Source: Erythrocercus mccallii (taxonomy: Eukaryota; Chordata; Aves; Passeriformes; Dicruridae). Taken from it: a stretch of DNA of 64,000 nt. Below the pieces are notes generated by a model. It was not told the origin of the DNA, ran no database searches, and saw nothing but the letters and a program-made list of their open reading frames with translations. The position numbers were made by a program, and so were the translations under genes. The stretch's first letter is position 1, and the number at the start of each line of letters is the position of its first letter. This document shows, piece after piece, positions 1-14,600 of the stretch. The stretch is from NCBI GenBank assembly GCA_013397435.1, contig VZRG01000858.1, positions 198,081 through 262,080 on the forward strand. The letters are read 5' to 3'.

Positions 1-3000
1 ACTGGATGCTGCAGGAATTTTAAGATTTGGCATGCACTGTGCATGGGAGAGAAATGAGCTTTCTGAGATTCCACGGTTCACAGTGATCTGCTTGCCTTCT
101 GCCTGCTGCTTTCCAGCAAACCCAGCAGTGCCAAAGGCCACCAAAAGAACTGGGCTTAACTGGTTGCTGTAGAATCCTCGTGTGCCTGCCTGGTATCAGG
201 CTGTCACATTGCTCAGTTAATTTCCTTGCTTTGCACGGTTGTTAGAGGGGATTTCATGAGTGCCTAAGTGCATTTGGCTATAAAGGATGATCATGTTGAA
301 TCTCTTTGAATTACTTTTGCTGTGCACTGTGCTGTTGTGTCATGGGCTTGCTCTGCAGAGTTTTTGATCGGTTTGGGGTGTTGGTGATATAGGTGTACTG
401 TAGCATGTATAACTTGTGCAAGGAAAGCACCATGCAATTTCTGCTATGTTTTATCTTCTGTTCTTCTCAAGGAAATTGTACTCTGTCCTTACACTTTTTA
501 TTGAGTTCGGATTCCACACTAAATAATCTCCATTTACAAATACACTTCAGCATTTTCTTTGCCATTCGTTGCTGGTTTTGACTGAGGATTTTTTGAGGGC
601 TTAAATTGTGTGTCAAACATGCTCTTTCCAAATAATCACCACCAGCTGCCTTACAGCTGTCTTCCCCCTTTCTTTCTGCAGTCAATTAAAACACATTTAC
701 TGTCCACACACAAAAGCAATTCTCCTCTGTCATTTTGCATCTCTCTTCTTTGTATCAAAAAGAAAATCCTTCATTGCAGAAACCTAGATTTGCTCCTATG
801 GACTCTGCCTGGCTTCTGTCAGGAGGTTGTCTACCAATCCCAACTCCTTCATGCCAGCTGCTTTCCTTGCCCACCTTGCCAAGCTCCCCTCCTAAACCTT
901 TTTACAGCTTCAGGTCTGTTCCATGGACCACAAGTTAGGGATTTCTCGAAGATGCTGGCTGCATATTGGCAGCATAGAAAATTCAGTAGGAAAGGTATGG
1001 ATGTTTGTGAAGTCTTTCTTGCTTTTCTTAGGTTGTCAGTGGCTGCACATGTATACCCATGCTCTATTTGCAGCAATGCTTTAAAAGTGCTTGTGGCTCT
1101 GTGTCCAGTTCCTAAAAGAATGCGTTGGTAGATGCCGGCACAAAGTTTAGTATCTGTAGGTTAGAAAGGTTTGGCATAAATACTTGTTCTGAATTCTGTT
1201 TGTCTCTGAAAGACACATTTCTTTTCAGCTATTCCTTGTTTCCTGTCCTAGTGGTAACAAAAATAATTAGCAAAGGCAGAAACTATTCGATTATATCCAG
1301 GTGTAGACAGATTTCATTTTAATGGTCAGAGTGGTGAAAAAATCTCCTTGAATGAATAAAAGACACTAATTTATGTTCTAACATAGCTTTGTTTTTTGAG
1401 AGAGAAACTGTGTGTGCATACCTTCCTCACGGAGCTTTTGGAACAAATAAAACCTTGCTCTGTTCCTGCAGGCACTGTGGTGCACACATGCAGCAAAGAA
1501 TGTGTGCTGTTCATTTGAACCCCGTGGACTTGAACTACAGTAAAGATTTAATTTTTTTTTTTAGGGTTGGATCCTTGTGAATATTCTTTTCAGCTCTTTG
1601 TGCTATGAGGTGAAATAAAATGAAACATTATGACATTGTGTAGGCCTCATATGAGCTGAGTCTGCCATCTCTTAGACTGCTCAGGCTGTATAGTGCCAGT
1701 CTGTTACTTCAATTAGTTTTTAATTGGTTGGAGAGAGCTGAAGTCCCTTTCACAGTCTAGTGTGAATAAGGAGAGGAGGAGGAGGAGGCTGATAATGTTG
1801 ACTAAATCTGAAGCAACTCTTCTTATAAAACAAACCCTTCAGCTACGGTAGTAAAAGCATTCTGCTTGGGTGGCTTTCTCAGAATACGGGGGCGGGTGTG
1901 TGTGTGTTTATTTACTTCTAAAAGCTTTCCCAGTTTACTCTGAGGATAGTGTGTGAAGTGTGTGTTTGTTCCCCTTGCCCCTCTCTCTCTCCTTTCACTC
2001 CTTGGGGTAGAAGCTGGCCCTGGCAGGCTGTTTGCTACCTTGTGGGACACTCCTTGAGCTACCCTCTGCACAAAGTCTGTCTTGTGTGTCCTGAAGTGGA
2101 CTCTGAAACACAGGAACTGCGCAGATGAACTTTTGTTCCTTATTTTAAGAGCTGCGCAGGGCAGAAGGGTAAATAAAGCTGTCCTTGTTTGCTTCCTCTT
2201 GTCTTTATTTGAAAAACGTCTTTCTGCAGTGTACAGTTTCTATAAGCGCCCCAGAGCCTCTCCTCGGGAAGCTGTGTGTTTTGGCAGTTGAGGTGTAGGG
2301 TAGCTGTGGCTTTTGGCACCTGGAGAGGCATTGCAGGGATTTGGGAACTGTGGGTTAAGCACGAGCTAAAATTAGCAGAACCATAACTAACATTGCTGTT
2401 GTCTGAGGCTCTGACTCAGGAGGTTTTCTGGATTCAGGAGTGGAGCTGGATGTCAGTGTCCCTAAGCAGCAGTCGTGTTCTGCCCTGAAGCAGAGGCAGG
2501 GTGACACTGAGGCTGCGAGGTGTGTTAGTATTAAGTGCCATCAACTTCAGCTCCCATTTGTGAGGCGAGTGTGAACTGCAGCAGCTGAGGAGCGGGCACA
2601 CCTCCCTTATGCTGCCCTGATGCAATGGGGAGGAAAATCTGCCAGAGCAGTGAGATGAGCCACAGCTGCAGGCAAGAGCATCTTAGAGTGCTTCAGCTAA
2701 ATCACCCAGATCCTGAGTCAGTGCCCTGTGCTGTCACTGTAGGGCTTCAAAGTGCACAAGCTTTCGAGATGAATCAGAAGTGCATGCCCTTCTGAACTAC
2801 AGTTTCTAGCTGCCTGCAAACCTGTAAAGATGAGCAATGCAGAAGTAATTCTCATTTACCTGTTGAGGCTCTCTTTGTAGTGGAGAGTCACTACTGGGGC
2901 TTCTTTTTGTTTCTAATTCATTATTATTTAAGCAGACTTTCTTGAGGATTACTCCAAAGCTATGGCCAGGCTCTGCAGCTGTTTAACTGTCTGCAGCTGC

Positions 3001-6000
3001 TGAGCTGCAGTTTCTGTGGCTCCGTGTATTTATTTTAGCACAAACTGGTTTTATTTCAGTGCACGCTCCTGCAGTCATTCTGTGGGCTTTGTTTTGGGTG
3101 AGCTGCTGTATCAGCTTAACAGCACACAAGCAGCTCTGACCTTTCATTTCTGATGGACCTGTTTTGAAAAATTTTGAAAAATTACTTCGGTACTGACCAA
3201 ACATCACAAGGGCAAAATAATTTCTAGTTCCAGGAACAGCTGAATTAGAGCAATCCAGGGTATTTTAAGACTCTTTCCTACCACATCAGTTTTGGTTCCT
3301 GTATTACTGCTGCTCATTTCCTGTGTGCCACCTCCACAAGCACCCGTAATGAGCAGTCACCCTTGATGTTCAGTGGCTCCTTCTCTCTCCCAAGAAGTGC
3401 TGTTTGGTGCTGTAGGACGGGTCAGAGCTGTCTGGGGCTGCTGGATGGGTGGCACTGGCTGCTGTGGTGGGAGATGTGGCTTCTGATGGGTGTGCAGCTT
3501 TGCTGGGAGCGTGTATTCATCTGCTCCTGTTGGGACAAGCCCCGGCACCTTTCACCTGGGCCAGGCAGACAAAAGACATTCCCTAAGTCAGCTCTTCCAT
3601 TAGGTGTGTTGCTGCCTGATGCCCCAGGATGATAGCTGTCCTGACCTTTCTTTAGGGCGAAGACTGATGCAGTGATGCCTCTGTTTTAAATCTGGTGTCA
3701 TAAACCGAACTTTCCCCTCCCAGCTGTGCTTGGGAAGGGTATTTGCATAGGCAGTACTGTTAATACCAAAAGCTGTTTTGAATGGAGTAACTGGAGAATC
3801 TGGATCATTGAATGCAGTTGGCAGCACGTTGTACTCTGCCACTCAGCGAGTGCTGTGAATTTCCTTGATTTTCAGTGTCTGCTCATTGAGCAAACTCTGA
3901 ATCCCTTTGTTCATGTCAGTACACAGGAAGAGATTTAAAAGAACAAAAAAGAGCTGTCAGAACTTCTCTTTTCCAGCAGAGATCTAACTCAGATCTGTAA
4001 ATTTCCAAGCCAACCTGTTGCTGATTTATCTTTGGTTTCTTAGCAGAGGATTTAACCTTGACAGCACCTGGTGACACCTGACATGCTTACAGCTCTGGAG
4101 TTACAGCTCTGGCCATGCTGACAAGCGGGCAAATCTATGGGGCTGTGTTTCCTGTCTTTTATCAGTTGTGTCTCTTGGAAAACTGATTTAGTGGTTTGTC
4201 ATTTCCTGTAGCTAACTTGAGAAATAGTTGTATAAAGCTGTGAAAAATTTCAAGAGAACAAGATTTTTAAACTTCTTTTTCTCTTCAAGAGCAGATCTTA
4301 ACTGGTTTGAGTGCTTGGAGTAAGTGTCTCTTGAGTGAGAAAATTCCCCTTGCATTCCTTCATCTTTGACATGTAAGAAAATTTTGAGAAAGGCCTGACC
4401 CATTTTTTACCACTTCCTCTCATACCACAAAAATTGAAAGAATTTATAACAGCATTACTTGGTTTTGAGGCATATTTAGGATGGCTTTTGTTTGCTGTTA
4501 ACACTTTTTGAAAGATACTTTTTAAAAATACCATGCTGTTTTCACACCCCTTTCCCCCCTTTTTGGGATTTGTGCATGGTGAAGAGGGAATCATGGGTTG
4601 TAAGCTCTGCTTTTATTTTCTTTTTGTTTGTTGGTGGGCTTTTTGTCTTTATTGCTAAGATGGTTTACTTTATTCCCTGTAGATGGCTACTCTGAGCTCC
4701 GGTGTCTACATATCTGTTCAAGATACGGGGATAGACAGTCTTAAAGCAGTAAAGGAATTATTTCCTTTTCCCTAGATTCCCTTTTCCCCCTATACTAAAT
4801 GGGATTTGATTATTTAAAAATTTTTAGCTGAAGGCTCGCCAAGGGTAATCTTAACACCCTGAATTCTCACTGATGGAATCAAGGGGTGTTTTGCTGGAGG
4901 ATTGAGAGTGTGATCACCCATAGGGCTAGAATCAGAAACGTGCACTGCTTGAGACATGGTGCTTTCTTTAGGCTGTGACTGTAAGACTGGAGGGGTTTGA
5001 GGGGGAAAAAGGCAACTTTTCCTTCCTGCCCCCGCACATCCTTCCCTCCTTTCTGGGAAGAAAAGCTGAAAGCCTGCCAGGAGAGTGCTGGAGTAGGGCC
5101 CTACAGAGAGGGACTGACACATCACCTGCTACCTGTGGGGCTGTGGCAGCCCCCTGTGCCCCACTGCCCTGTCAGAGTGTGCCACAGCTCCACACCAACA
5201 CTGCTGCCACGCTTCCAGGCAGCCAGGACGCCTGTTTTCTCCAGGCATACAACGCTGTTGTGGTTGATGGGTCCGTGCTGTCAGAGGTTGTGACAAGTTT
5301 TCTGCTGTGTTGTTGGTTTCGAACCTTGGGCCTCTCCCTTATTTTCAGCTTTGCTTCATAGAGGGAAAGGGTTTTTGTGATGTTAAAACATGCCTGAGTT
5401 TTCTGTCTGGCCAGCAAATTCAGCGTTGCATCGGAAAGTTTCAGCAGGCAGTTTCACCTAAGGTTTGCAGGGGTGGAAACCTCCAGTAATTATTTCCATG
5501 GATTGTATGACAAAAGGCCTCTGGACACAAGAGAGGAGTCTTGATCAGATCCTGTGGCTGCAGGTAAAAATCCAGTACCTTCACCTTGTATTAGAGAATG
5601 GAGAATCTGCAAGGGCAAAAGCTGCTGGCTTTCCCTGTGCCTGGAACTCGGGTTTGTGTCAGTTTGCGCTTCCATGTGGCCATTTGTGCAGTGTATTTTT
5701 GGAGCAGGGAGCTGCTAGATACATTTCTGTGTTTCTCTGCTCCCCATCTGTTCCTGGAGCCACCTCCTGCTCTAGCTGCCTCGGGAGAAGCTGTCTTACG
5801 AGGGAAGCTGGCAGTAAAAGCAGGCATTACCTGCATTTTCAGTGCGGGGATTATCCAGCCCCGGTGCTGGGTGCTCATCTGACCCATCAGCAGTCACTTC
5901 ACGTTGCGGCGGCGTGCGCGGATGGTCCCCAAAGCGTCTCCTCGGGCAGGCACACTGTCCATACTGCCACACACAAAAGAAGGAGAATGAGAGCCAGAAA

Positions 6001-6010
6001 AGGTCTTCTT

Positions 6011-6600
6011 TGTGGGGTTCTGGTGTCACACCAAAGGGGTCCAAAGAACCAAGAACAATGGAGTGCGACAGTTTTGGCTTCTTTTTCCCTGCCAGCATCG
6101 GGATTGATACACGGGAGTCAGAGTTTGTGTTTGGACTTGGTTGTTTATTATTTCTTATCTATGCACAGACTCATGAGCCGTGAGCTCTAACTAGCAAGTT
6201 AGAGAAATGAGGTAAAATGGAGTGCTTTTCAAAGACAATCTGTACAATTATGAAATGCCACCTAAATTATTTTTGTTTTAAACCAAATAACTAATTACTT
6301 GAAGTCTGCAATGTGGACTCCATCAACCAATTACAGAAACCCCCCAAATCCATGAAGAAGAAGGAAGAAGGTGAAAAAGAAGGAATCAGACAATGCCCAA
6401 ATCCATCTTGATTCACATGTATTGCTATACAATAAAATCCCAAATTCAGGTTTTTTACCGTGTGAGATCACACAATACTCTTCAAACCACACACCCACAA
6501 CCCCAGTGCTATCACTCAATTTTGAGCGCCTGTTGCACAGCCTCAAGTCAAACGTGGTGTTTGCTTGAGGGTCAGCACCTTTTAGCACAGAAAGCCTGAA
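6011..6600 (-). mobile_element. LTR-like block, probable degraded endogenous retrovirus LTR
   Basis: Read on the - strand, this block has the arrangement of an LTR 3' half. There is an AATAAA polyadenylation hexamer (plus positions 6149-6144), then about 110-130 bp of U5-like sequence ending near a GGTGTGACACCA motif around 6021-6033. The sequence upstream of the hexamer (higher coordinates) is U3-like. The overall wording resembles common avian ERV LTRs, but this is recognition by eye. TGTGGG at 6011-6016 and CCCACA at 6494-6499 could be terminal inverted repeats, but no matching target-site duplication flanks them, so the borders are uncertain. Related material may continue to about 6.95 kb. 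It is antisense to EHBP1. Confidence 0.4.
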
Positions 6601-8575
6601 ATTTTCAGCATCCAGGGTTCCAACAATGGAGGGTATAGGGTAAGTACAGGGGAGGTGGGGGCAGAGCAGGCATCAGATCCAGTGGTCTGAGGGTGCAGGG
6701 GCAGAGTAAAGGGTAACAACCAACAGAGGATGCCAGGGTAGATACAGAAACCAATGAGGCCTGAAGGAAGGGAGAGCATTCTAGGGAACATACATGTATG
6801 GAAAACAGGGGCTGAATCAGGGTGCCATAAGCATACATCAACTTAATGAACCAGTGGAGTAACAGAACTTAACAGATATTGACTTGTTGCTGCAAGGATC
6901 CATAGGAAAAAAGCCTTTCTCACCAATAATCCTCTAGTGGCAGCTTCTCCTGGCGTGCCACAACTTCACTATTGCTGCTGGTGGCTCATGTTGTAGTACA
7001 GTGGCATGTGCAGTCCCTTGTCTCCTTTCCTGTTGCTCTGCTGGAAAGAGGAATATGGACATTTTTGCCCGTAGAGTCAATCTTGTTGTCTGGACCCTAA
7101 TAAAGCATTTACAGTACACAAAGCCTGCTTCCTCCTGGGGGAAAAAAAAATGCTTACTTCAGTAAATAAATTTATTTCAGACAAATTTCTTAGGGAACTG
7201 GATCATGTGCTGTAGGGGGAAGAACAATACTACTACTTTTAGCAACAGCTGTTAAAAGGAGGATGCTTGCTTGTCTTGCAGTTAATGGTAAGGTCAACAA
7301 ACTGTAATAAAAATAATCTTGAGCTGTTCTTGACTATAGGAAGACTGCAATTTATCCTGATTTGTTTGTGTTCACCTCATTGTGAGAATTGTCAGTACTT
7401 CTTATGGTTGAAAACCCTGTTAAGACCTAGAGAAGCAGAAACTTGCTGCCTTGTTAAGCTCATGGAATGAGTGCTCTGCCCTCGTCTTCCTCTTGTGCTG
7501 CACCATAGATGGGCTTAGAAAAGCCTTAGTACGTCTTCCATGGGGATAGTTTCTCCTTTGCTGCTCTAGGAAGCTTTTTAAAATGGTCGGCCTGCAGCTT
7601 TTTCATGGAATTTTCACCTGTCTCGTTTCAGCATTGCTTAGAGATGGGCAGGATGAGCAGTGAGCTGATCAGAGCTGGTAGAGAAGCAGCAGAGGAGTGG
7701 GGAGCAGAACATGAGGCTTTTCTCCCTCTTTGAATTGTTGTTTCCTTGTCTGGTCTGTGTGTACAGGGTAAACAAGGCAGATCCTGATGGGTTTGGAGAT
7801 ACAAAAACAGAGAGTTAAATATAAGCAACCAGCGTGTGAAACAAAAATAATTATTTCAGAGAACAGCTACATGTTGTGTTTCTGCCAGCATCATCTCCGA
7901 TTAGCTTGGGTTTTATTGGTGGGATCTTAACTCCTTATACTGAACATCCCTTCCAGCAAAGAAGGTGGGGAGACATTTCTGGAAGCTGGTAACACATGAC
8001 AAAGAAGTGCCACCTGTGCATACTAAGTACAAATATACAGTTCAAGATGCAGGGTGGATGTATAAAATCAATGTATGTAATGGAACCATCCTAAGGGAGT
8101 GGAGAGCCTGGATGCTGATAGTAAATAGCAAAAGGACTGGCTGTTGATAGTAAGGGACAAATTTTGTCCACCTGTGGTTAATCTGGGAGACTTCCAGGTG
8201 TGCTGTGGTGCACATGGGCTGAGCAGGGCCAGAAATCTCACTTTGCTCACAACCTCAAGCCTTCTTGTTGGTAAATTAAGTAACTTTGACATAGTGAAGC
8301 TCTTTATGTTACTGAAATACTCAAAATTGTAGCAGGCCCCCAGGCCTTTGTTTTTCCATTGAATACAATCCCCATAATCAGCTGTAATCAGATTTTTGTG
8401 TTTTATTCAGGCAAATGTTGGCTGACCCAGGCCATGGAAAATTCTTATGACCAAGTGTGCCCTCTTTAAAATGGGAACTCATGTTGAGCTTTCAGACTTG
8501 ATTTTGCTGAAGAAGCAATGTGCACATACGTGTGCTCGGACCTTGTCTGCAGGCAGCAGCTGCAGGGTTTTACTG

Positions 8576-8601
8576 TGTATGATTGCCTGAGCAATCATAC
8601 A
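8576..8601. repeat. Short perfect inverted repeat (hairpin)
   Basis: TGTATGATTGC (8576-8586) and GCAATCATACA (8591-8601) are exact reverse complements with a 4-nt CTGA loop, giving an 11-bp stem. Two G-U pairs could extend it. It is too short for a microRNA precursor and no function is assigned. Confidence 0.7.
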
Positions 8602-11600
8602 TGTCACACAACACCTAGCCTTCCCTTTGGCTTTGCCAAACACATACGAGTGCTTCACTTTCATAATTCATGATAATCACAGTTCTTTCAGAAACTGTTT
8701 TAAAAAGGAGGTTCCATCTCTTGGTGAATGCTAATTAGGATTTCACCTATTTTTGAGTGTGATAGTAACAGTCATACAGTGAATGGAGAGATCTAAATTT
8801 AAAGTGTTCCAGGAATTCTTTTCTGTGCTGAATGAAAACAGTTTCATTTAAATATTTCTACCTTTAGGGCACAGGTAGAGAAAGTCTGGCTATTGATAGG
8901 ATATTAAAAAATTCTGAGTATTCTTTTTCTAACATTTTCTAAGACTTATAGCTTTGCAAATAAAACTGCAGTATGTGTCAAGCCTTCCCCCATGCAGTTT
9001 TCCTCAGTTCAAATTGATGCCTCAATATCTTCAAGCTGATGCATTCTTTTATTGTCATCACATTGTATTTTCCTCACTGTATCTGTGTAAATAGTTTTCC
9101 ATACTGGTGCCATGTTCTGGTTTCCAGGTGGCTGATGTGAAAAGGGGAGGAATAACGCAGCGTACACAGCATACCCGTGTGCTGTGGGAGTTTAATTTTG
9201 TTTATCCCAATGCAAGTTCCCAGTCACAGCAAAGAAATTGCAAGCAGTGTTCTCTGTCTCTCTTCAGAGGTAGCCAGAAGCAGCAGAATGATTTTTGAGA
9301 ATACTGAAACTAGATGAGCTTGCAGAGCTATACAGGCTTACAGTTACTAAAAGTGGTAGTAAAAGTTATTCTTCCTTATGTTAGTAGTTCCATGTCAGTC
9401 AGTTTAGCAGCTTCCTTTGTTCAGAACACACTTGATAAATTTTGTGCGGTTTTTTTCTGTTTAGGTATTTTTTACTTTGAGAGTGGAATAAAGTCTTTGC
9501 TTTTCCTTCTCCTGGAGTGTGGTCCAATGGTAGAAACAAAAGTCAGAAAATCCTGGTTCTGCACTAAGCTTCCGTTCAACTTCCCTTGTAACTGCAGAAA
9601 AGGCATCTTTTCTATCACTCCCTAATTTGCGTGCACAAATCATCTTTCATCAACTTTTCTACATTTTACATCCACAGTTACTTCTAAGCAGGATTTATAT
9701 CTCCTGTTAAAGGCCAGATGGTAGCAGCTCTCTGTTCAGTGGTAATGGTGTAAAACTACAAAATGGCACTTTGCTGTGTGGAAATAAAGTGCTAACGATT
9801 TCTCTGCGCAAAAATTCTGCAGCCACACAGCTCCATTACTAATCCAGTCTTACAAGACTGCTGTGTGATAGAGAAGAATGATCCCTGGTTTATGTCTCTG
9901 AAACTGAGATACAGAGAAATTGTGCAGAAGGTGCAAGAAACGCTCTATTACTGACAGGAACTGGATGAGTGCAGACTGATGATAGCAAAGTGCTATAACT
10001 GGAGAAAAACCTGCAAGTTATGCTTTACAAATTTAAAAGAGTGGCCTTTCCCCTTCTCTTTTTTCAATGTGAATCATGTTAATAAATGAGCTTACTTACA
10101 AGTGTGTTTGGTCAGAGTGGAACCTGTTGTAGATCGTAGTATTGAGGTAGAGCAGGAGCAGTGAAGCAGAGTACGTGAGAAGAATGGGACCAATAACTCT
10201 GGAGGGGAGATGACCTGTGATCATTGATCTACAGTTACTGGGTTTTGGGAGGTTTTTGTTGTGGGGAAGGTTTTTTGTTTGTTTTCTATTTGTTTTTCAA
10301 ATTACACATCCAAGGAGTTACGTGTAATTAAGAGTATGCATACACGCTGTCTGGATTAGAATTGCTGATCTATTTTCTTTTTCCCTCTCTACACTGCTGT
10401 AGAATTTATTCTGTGATTTATTTTCTGCTTGGACTTCGCATTATAGCTTTTTCTTTCATATCGCATCTGTAAAATTGGTCCCAAAATGTAATGTTTGTGG
10501 AAGAGAGAATGTGAATATTATGGGGGTGGGGAGAGAGAGACATTTTATTTCCTACCCTTAAAAAAACGCCAAGAAATCTGTGCAGCGTTTGTTGCTATTA
10601 CTTTACGTGTTTATTGCTCCAGCATATCTGCCCTGTGACTTGTCTTAGGAAGAGATAGAATAGCACATGAGACATTTGAAATATTTATGAGGCTAAACAG
10701 CCAGAATGAGTTTGGTCAGAGGCAGACTGTATTTTTGCCTCTTGACTCTCTCTGGAGAGCAGCAAGCCCCCATCACCATTCAGAATCACCAGTCTGGTTT
10801 GTGGCAGATTCTTGAAGACCAGGATTGTGCAGAAATCAAATACTTCAAAGGCAGAAGACAAACGTAGGTGCTTGTTGGATGTCTGGTGTTGTTAATAATG
10901 TGATGAAACTGGCCTTGTGTCATCTTTATTTTCCTGATTTTTTTTTTTCTCTTCGACTGAACTCCTTTTTCTTTGCATTGTTTCAGCAATGTGAGGTGAT
11001 GTTGCAAAAGCCCATGTCTGCCTCTGGTTTAAAGTTGGACTTCATTTTCTCCAAGACAATTATTTCCATTGGCTTTGAAGTTTGAGGGTTTCAGTGGCCC
11101 AAAACATCTTTGCCCATTAGCTGCATTGAAGTGAGTGAGTAAATTCACACCTCATTAGGTGCTGTTTTGCTTGTCAGGCTGCAGAACAAACACAAACCCT
11201 GTATATGTCAAAACAGAAAATAAACCTCCTGACCTTCCTGCAGTGGAAGGGACTAAAGTCTTTGGCCTGCCAGGTCTCCTGCCTGTCTTTGAGTTGGGTC
11301 CAGCTGAAGTTGCAGTGCTGAGCACTGAAGTTTCACTTCCTCCCATGGAGATTTGGGGAAGGAAAGTGGTGAGAAAGTGTTGGTGCTGCACAGGGTAGTG
11401 AGTGAAACAGCAAGAACTCGCTGTGCCAGTGCCCATCTGTCAGAGCTGGAGGGACAAGGTCGAGTTAACAGATCGAGCTGAGATAAATGTTCTGTGTGAG
11501 CTCTTGTCTATGCTCAGAAAGTGGGAGAGTTAAGGAGAGCTGACTTAAAGCATGAAGTGCCTAAATACAGCCCTGCTGAATACACTCAGTTCAAGAGATT

Positions 11601-14600
11601 TGCTCATCACTGTGGTAGCCTTAATTTTCCTGAGTGCTCCTCTGTGGTTCTGCCCTTTCTCTTGGAAGCTCTTGTGGTGCTGCAGTGGAGGTGAGCACGG
11701 GGATGTGCAGTGCTGACCCTGCTATGCCTGGCCTTCCATCTGAATGCTCCAGCAGAAAATATGTAAAAACTTTGCGGGCTTCAACTTTTGAGCCTTGTTT
11801 GTTTTAAAGATGAAAAGTGCATTTTGTGTAAAATACGCTGAAATATGTGGAAAATCTTATTTTGCAGAATCCAAGGAGTTTGTGTGCCCACGCTTCTCTA
11901 TTGTCCGTGTTGATGATTCTGCACATAGCTGGTTTCCCCCTCCCAGTGCTCTGTGTGAACTCTGCATAGCTAAAATTGATTCTCGTTCCCTTAATGGTTA
12001 GTTTGCAGAGTGGATTTTATTCATTTGCCTTCTTTGACCTTAACTAGACAAATGTATTAAAATTCCTATTTGAAATGGAATAATTTACAGCAACTTATCA
12101 TAATTTCATTTACTGTAATACCCTTCTAAAAGCTTGAAATTAAAATTTTTCCTCCTGTTTATCCTTGCTTAGTACTAGATTCTGCAGCCCTTTATCTGGT
12201 AGGAGGTGTGTGCCTTTCACTGTAAGGACGCTGTTCTCACTTGGCACAACAAGGTGTTGCAGTAGGTTTGAGAGGCTTTGTCTTTTACTTTCCGTGGATG
12301 GCTCTCATCCCTTTGCCAGATTAAGTGTATATTTTCCTCCAGAAACCAGTCTAGCTTCCCTTTTTATTCACCTTTCTGCTTCCAAGGAGAACTGCTTTAC
12401 ACACCAGACACATTTGTATTTACAGATAAAAAGTTTTTGAATTAGAGTAAAATTGAAATCTAGGGTGAGACAACACACTTAATCTTTTAAGCTGTATGCA
12501 CTGTGGGATAGAGTGGCTCTGTTTATCCCTTTGCCTCATTTAATGGTACAAGACTGGAATCCAGCCTGAAAGACATCAAATCCACATAATGAAAATTCTG
12601 GCCAGCACCCAGGTGTCTTCTGTGGCTGAAGATGTTGCTTTACAACTTCCCCATGGTACAGCCCTTCAGCTGTGTAAAGAAGCCAGCAGACTAAAACACA
12701 ACTAGATATTTCACAATAGCATGGAAAAGGTACAGGTTCTGTCTGAAATAAAATACCAACCATGACAGCGCAGAAAAAAGAGAGAAGGCAACACAGCCAC
12801 AAGGTAGTGGCTGGCTTTTGTCTTAGTCTGCAGTGAAAAATTTGACTTTGAAGGAGTTGATATTTGTGCCTGTGTGTCTTCATTGGGATTGTAAGTAAGG
12901 ACAGGAGGGTGTTAATTTTTGGCAGCTTAAACCTCAACATTTCTGGGTGTTTGAAGGACCTTGAGGAGTGTCCTCCTGATGGTTGTTAGTAACCAGTGTT
13001 AGTAACCAGCCTGATGTACTAAAAAAAAGTGAAGGCCCACTACTCAGTTCCTTCTGTAGGGATGCTGGGACACTGGGCAGCCAGGCTCTCTTGGTGGGAG
13101 TGCCTGACTGGAGTGAGAGCTAGTCGTAACAGAAAAATATTTTATAGGAAGATTATTTTAAAAAATACCAACGGAAAAACCTGTCTGGCTGAAAGGTACT
13201 ATTTGTGTTTTCAGCATCAGCAAGAATTCAGCTATAATGTAGGTACTGTAGGTTTGCTGTTTTAACTGAAAACCATGCTGAAAGCAGTCAGAATAAATGT
13301 GCTGTTACTTTCCAGTTTAGCTGATCTTGAATAGTTAAAATCCAGTTCAAATTGCTGCTAGGCATCCTACAAGCAAAATCTGGCTAGGTCCTTAATTGTT
13401 GCTGTTCTTAGGAGGTTTTTGGATCTTGGAACAGCAATGTTTCATCAATTGTATTTGCAAAGTATGAAGTTTGTATTTCAAAAACTTCCGTTTTTAAAAG
13501 CTGTAAGGTTTTTGTTTGTTTGTTTTTGTGGGGTTCTTTTTTACATTTCAAAATAGAAATAGAGATCTTTCAGGTAGGTTGTTTGGTTTTCCCCCCTTTT
13601 TTTTTTCAGTTTATTTTTTACCATCTCAAGCCCCTAATGTTAGCAGGAGGTTTTGCTTTGTCTGAAGTATCTATGAGTAAATACACTTATTTTCTTAGCC
13701 AATACTTGCTGCTGGATATAAGCCATGTGTGTTACTTTGAGGGCATTAGTTTAAAAGGCTTGGTCAGTTTTAACTTCCTAAAAATTATACAAATGTTTAG
13801 ACTCTGGTTGTACAAAGAACTGTTGAGCTGTAAATGGAGATAATCTCTGTTGTTTTTGAGATTGATTCCTGTAATCAGAAGTGGCAACTTTTGTTTCAGG
13901 AGGCAGCTTGGAAGCAGGCTAACAACTTAATTAAACAGATTGAGCTAGAAGAGGAAGAATCATTCTAATTTTGTAGTATTTGGAACAGTTATTTAGCAGC
14001 AAATACTGATTGAATAATTTTACTTCTTATGTCCACACCTCCATCTTAAAACAGCTCTTGAAAGGTCACCAGCATGAAATAGGGCATCTCATGGGAAATG
14101 ATCGTGGCAGTTTCCAGTTCCCTGGAAACCACATAAAAAATTATGTAAATCTAGTGATTTTTTCATTAACATGCAAGAAAATCATAGCTTTGATGTTGAC
14201 AACCATCTACACATCTACTGCTGCTAAATTTGCCACGTTGGCTCACTCTCAATTTTTACATTTTGACAGTCTCACTAAGCTTGGAGAAGATGAGGTCAGT
14301 TGAGGCTCTGGATTTTTTTGTTTTGTTTGGTGTGTAAATGTGTGACTTTGGTTGGGGCCCAAGTTTCAGTGCAAGGTTCTTGTGTTTCTCTGTGGTGTTT
14401 TGAGGCTTTGGCTGCTTCAGAGGTCTGAAATCAGGTGCTTCAGTCCTGCTTGGTCATACAGGCAAGGGGATGCCAGAATCAGGGCAGAGAAAGCAGTTCA
14501 GGATCTCATCCTTCAGCACCTTCCTTCCCCAGAAGCGGGTTCGTACTTCTTGATGCCACGTCTGTTGTGGCTGAGAGCACCTGGCAATATTTGCAAAGTT

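Noticed and set aside
5465..6190. 241-codon + strand open frame
   Set aside because: No domain, no splice context, and its 3' part overlaps the LTR-like block; probably chance in G+C-richer sequence.
12536..12940. 134-codon - strand frame with a hydrophobic segment
   Set aside because: Isolated in an intron, with no recognisable family or polyadenylation context.
14352..14403. Possible match to the missing EHBP1 N-terminal exon (KFQ-like reading)
   Set aside because: Only a three-residue resemblance; flanking residues do not follow the family and no initiator or donor fits.
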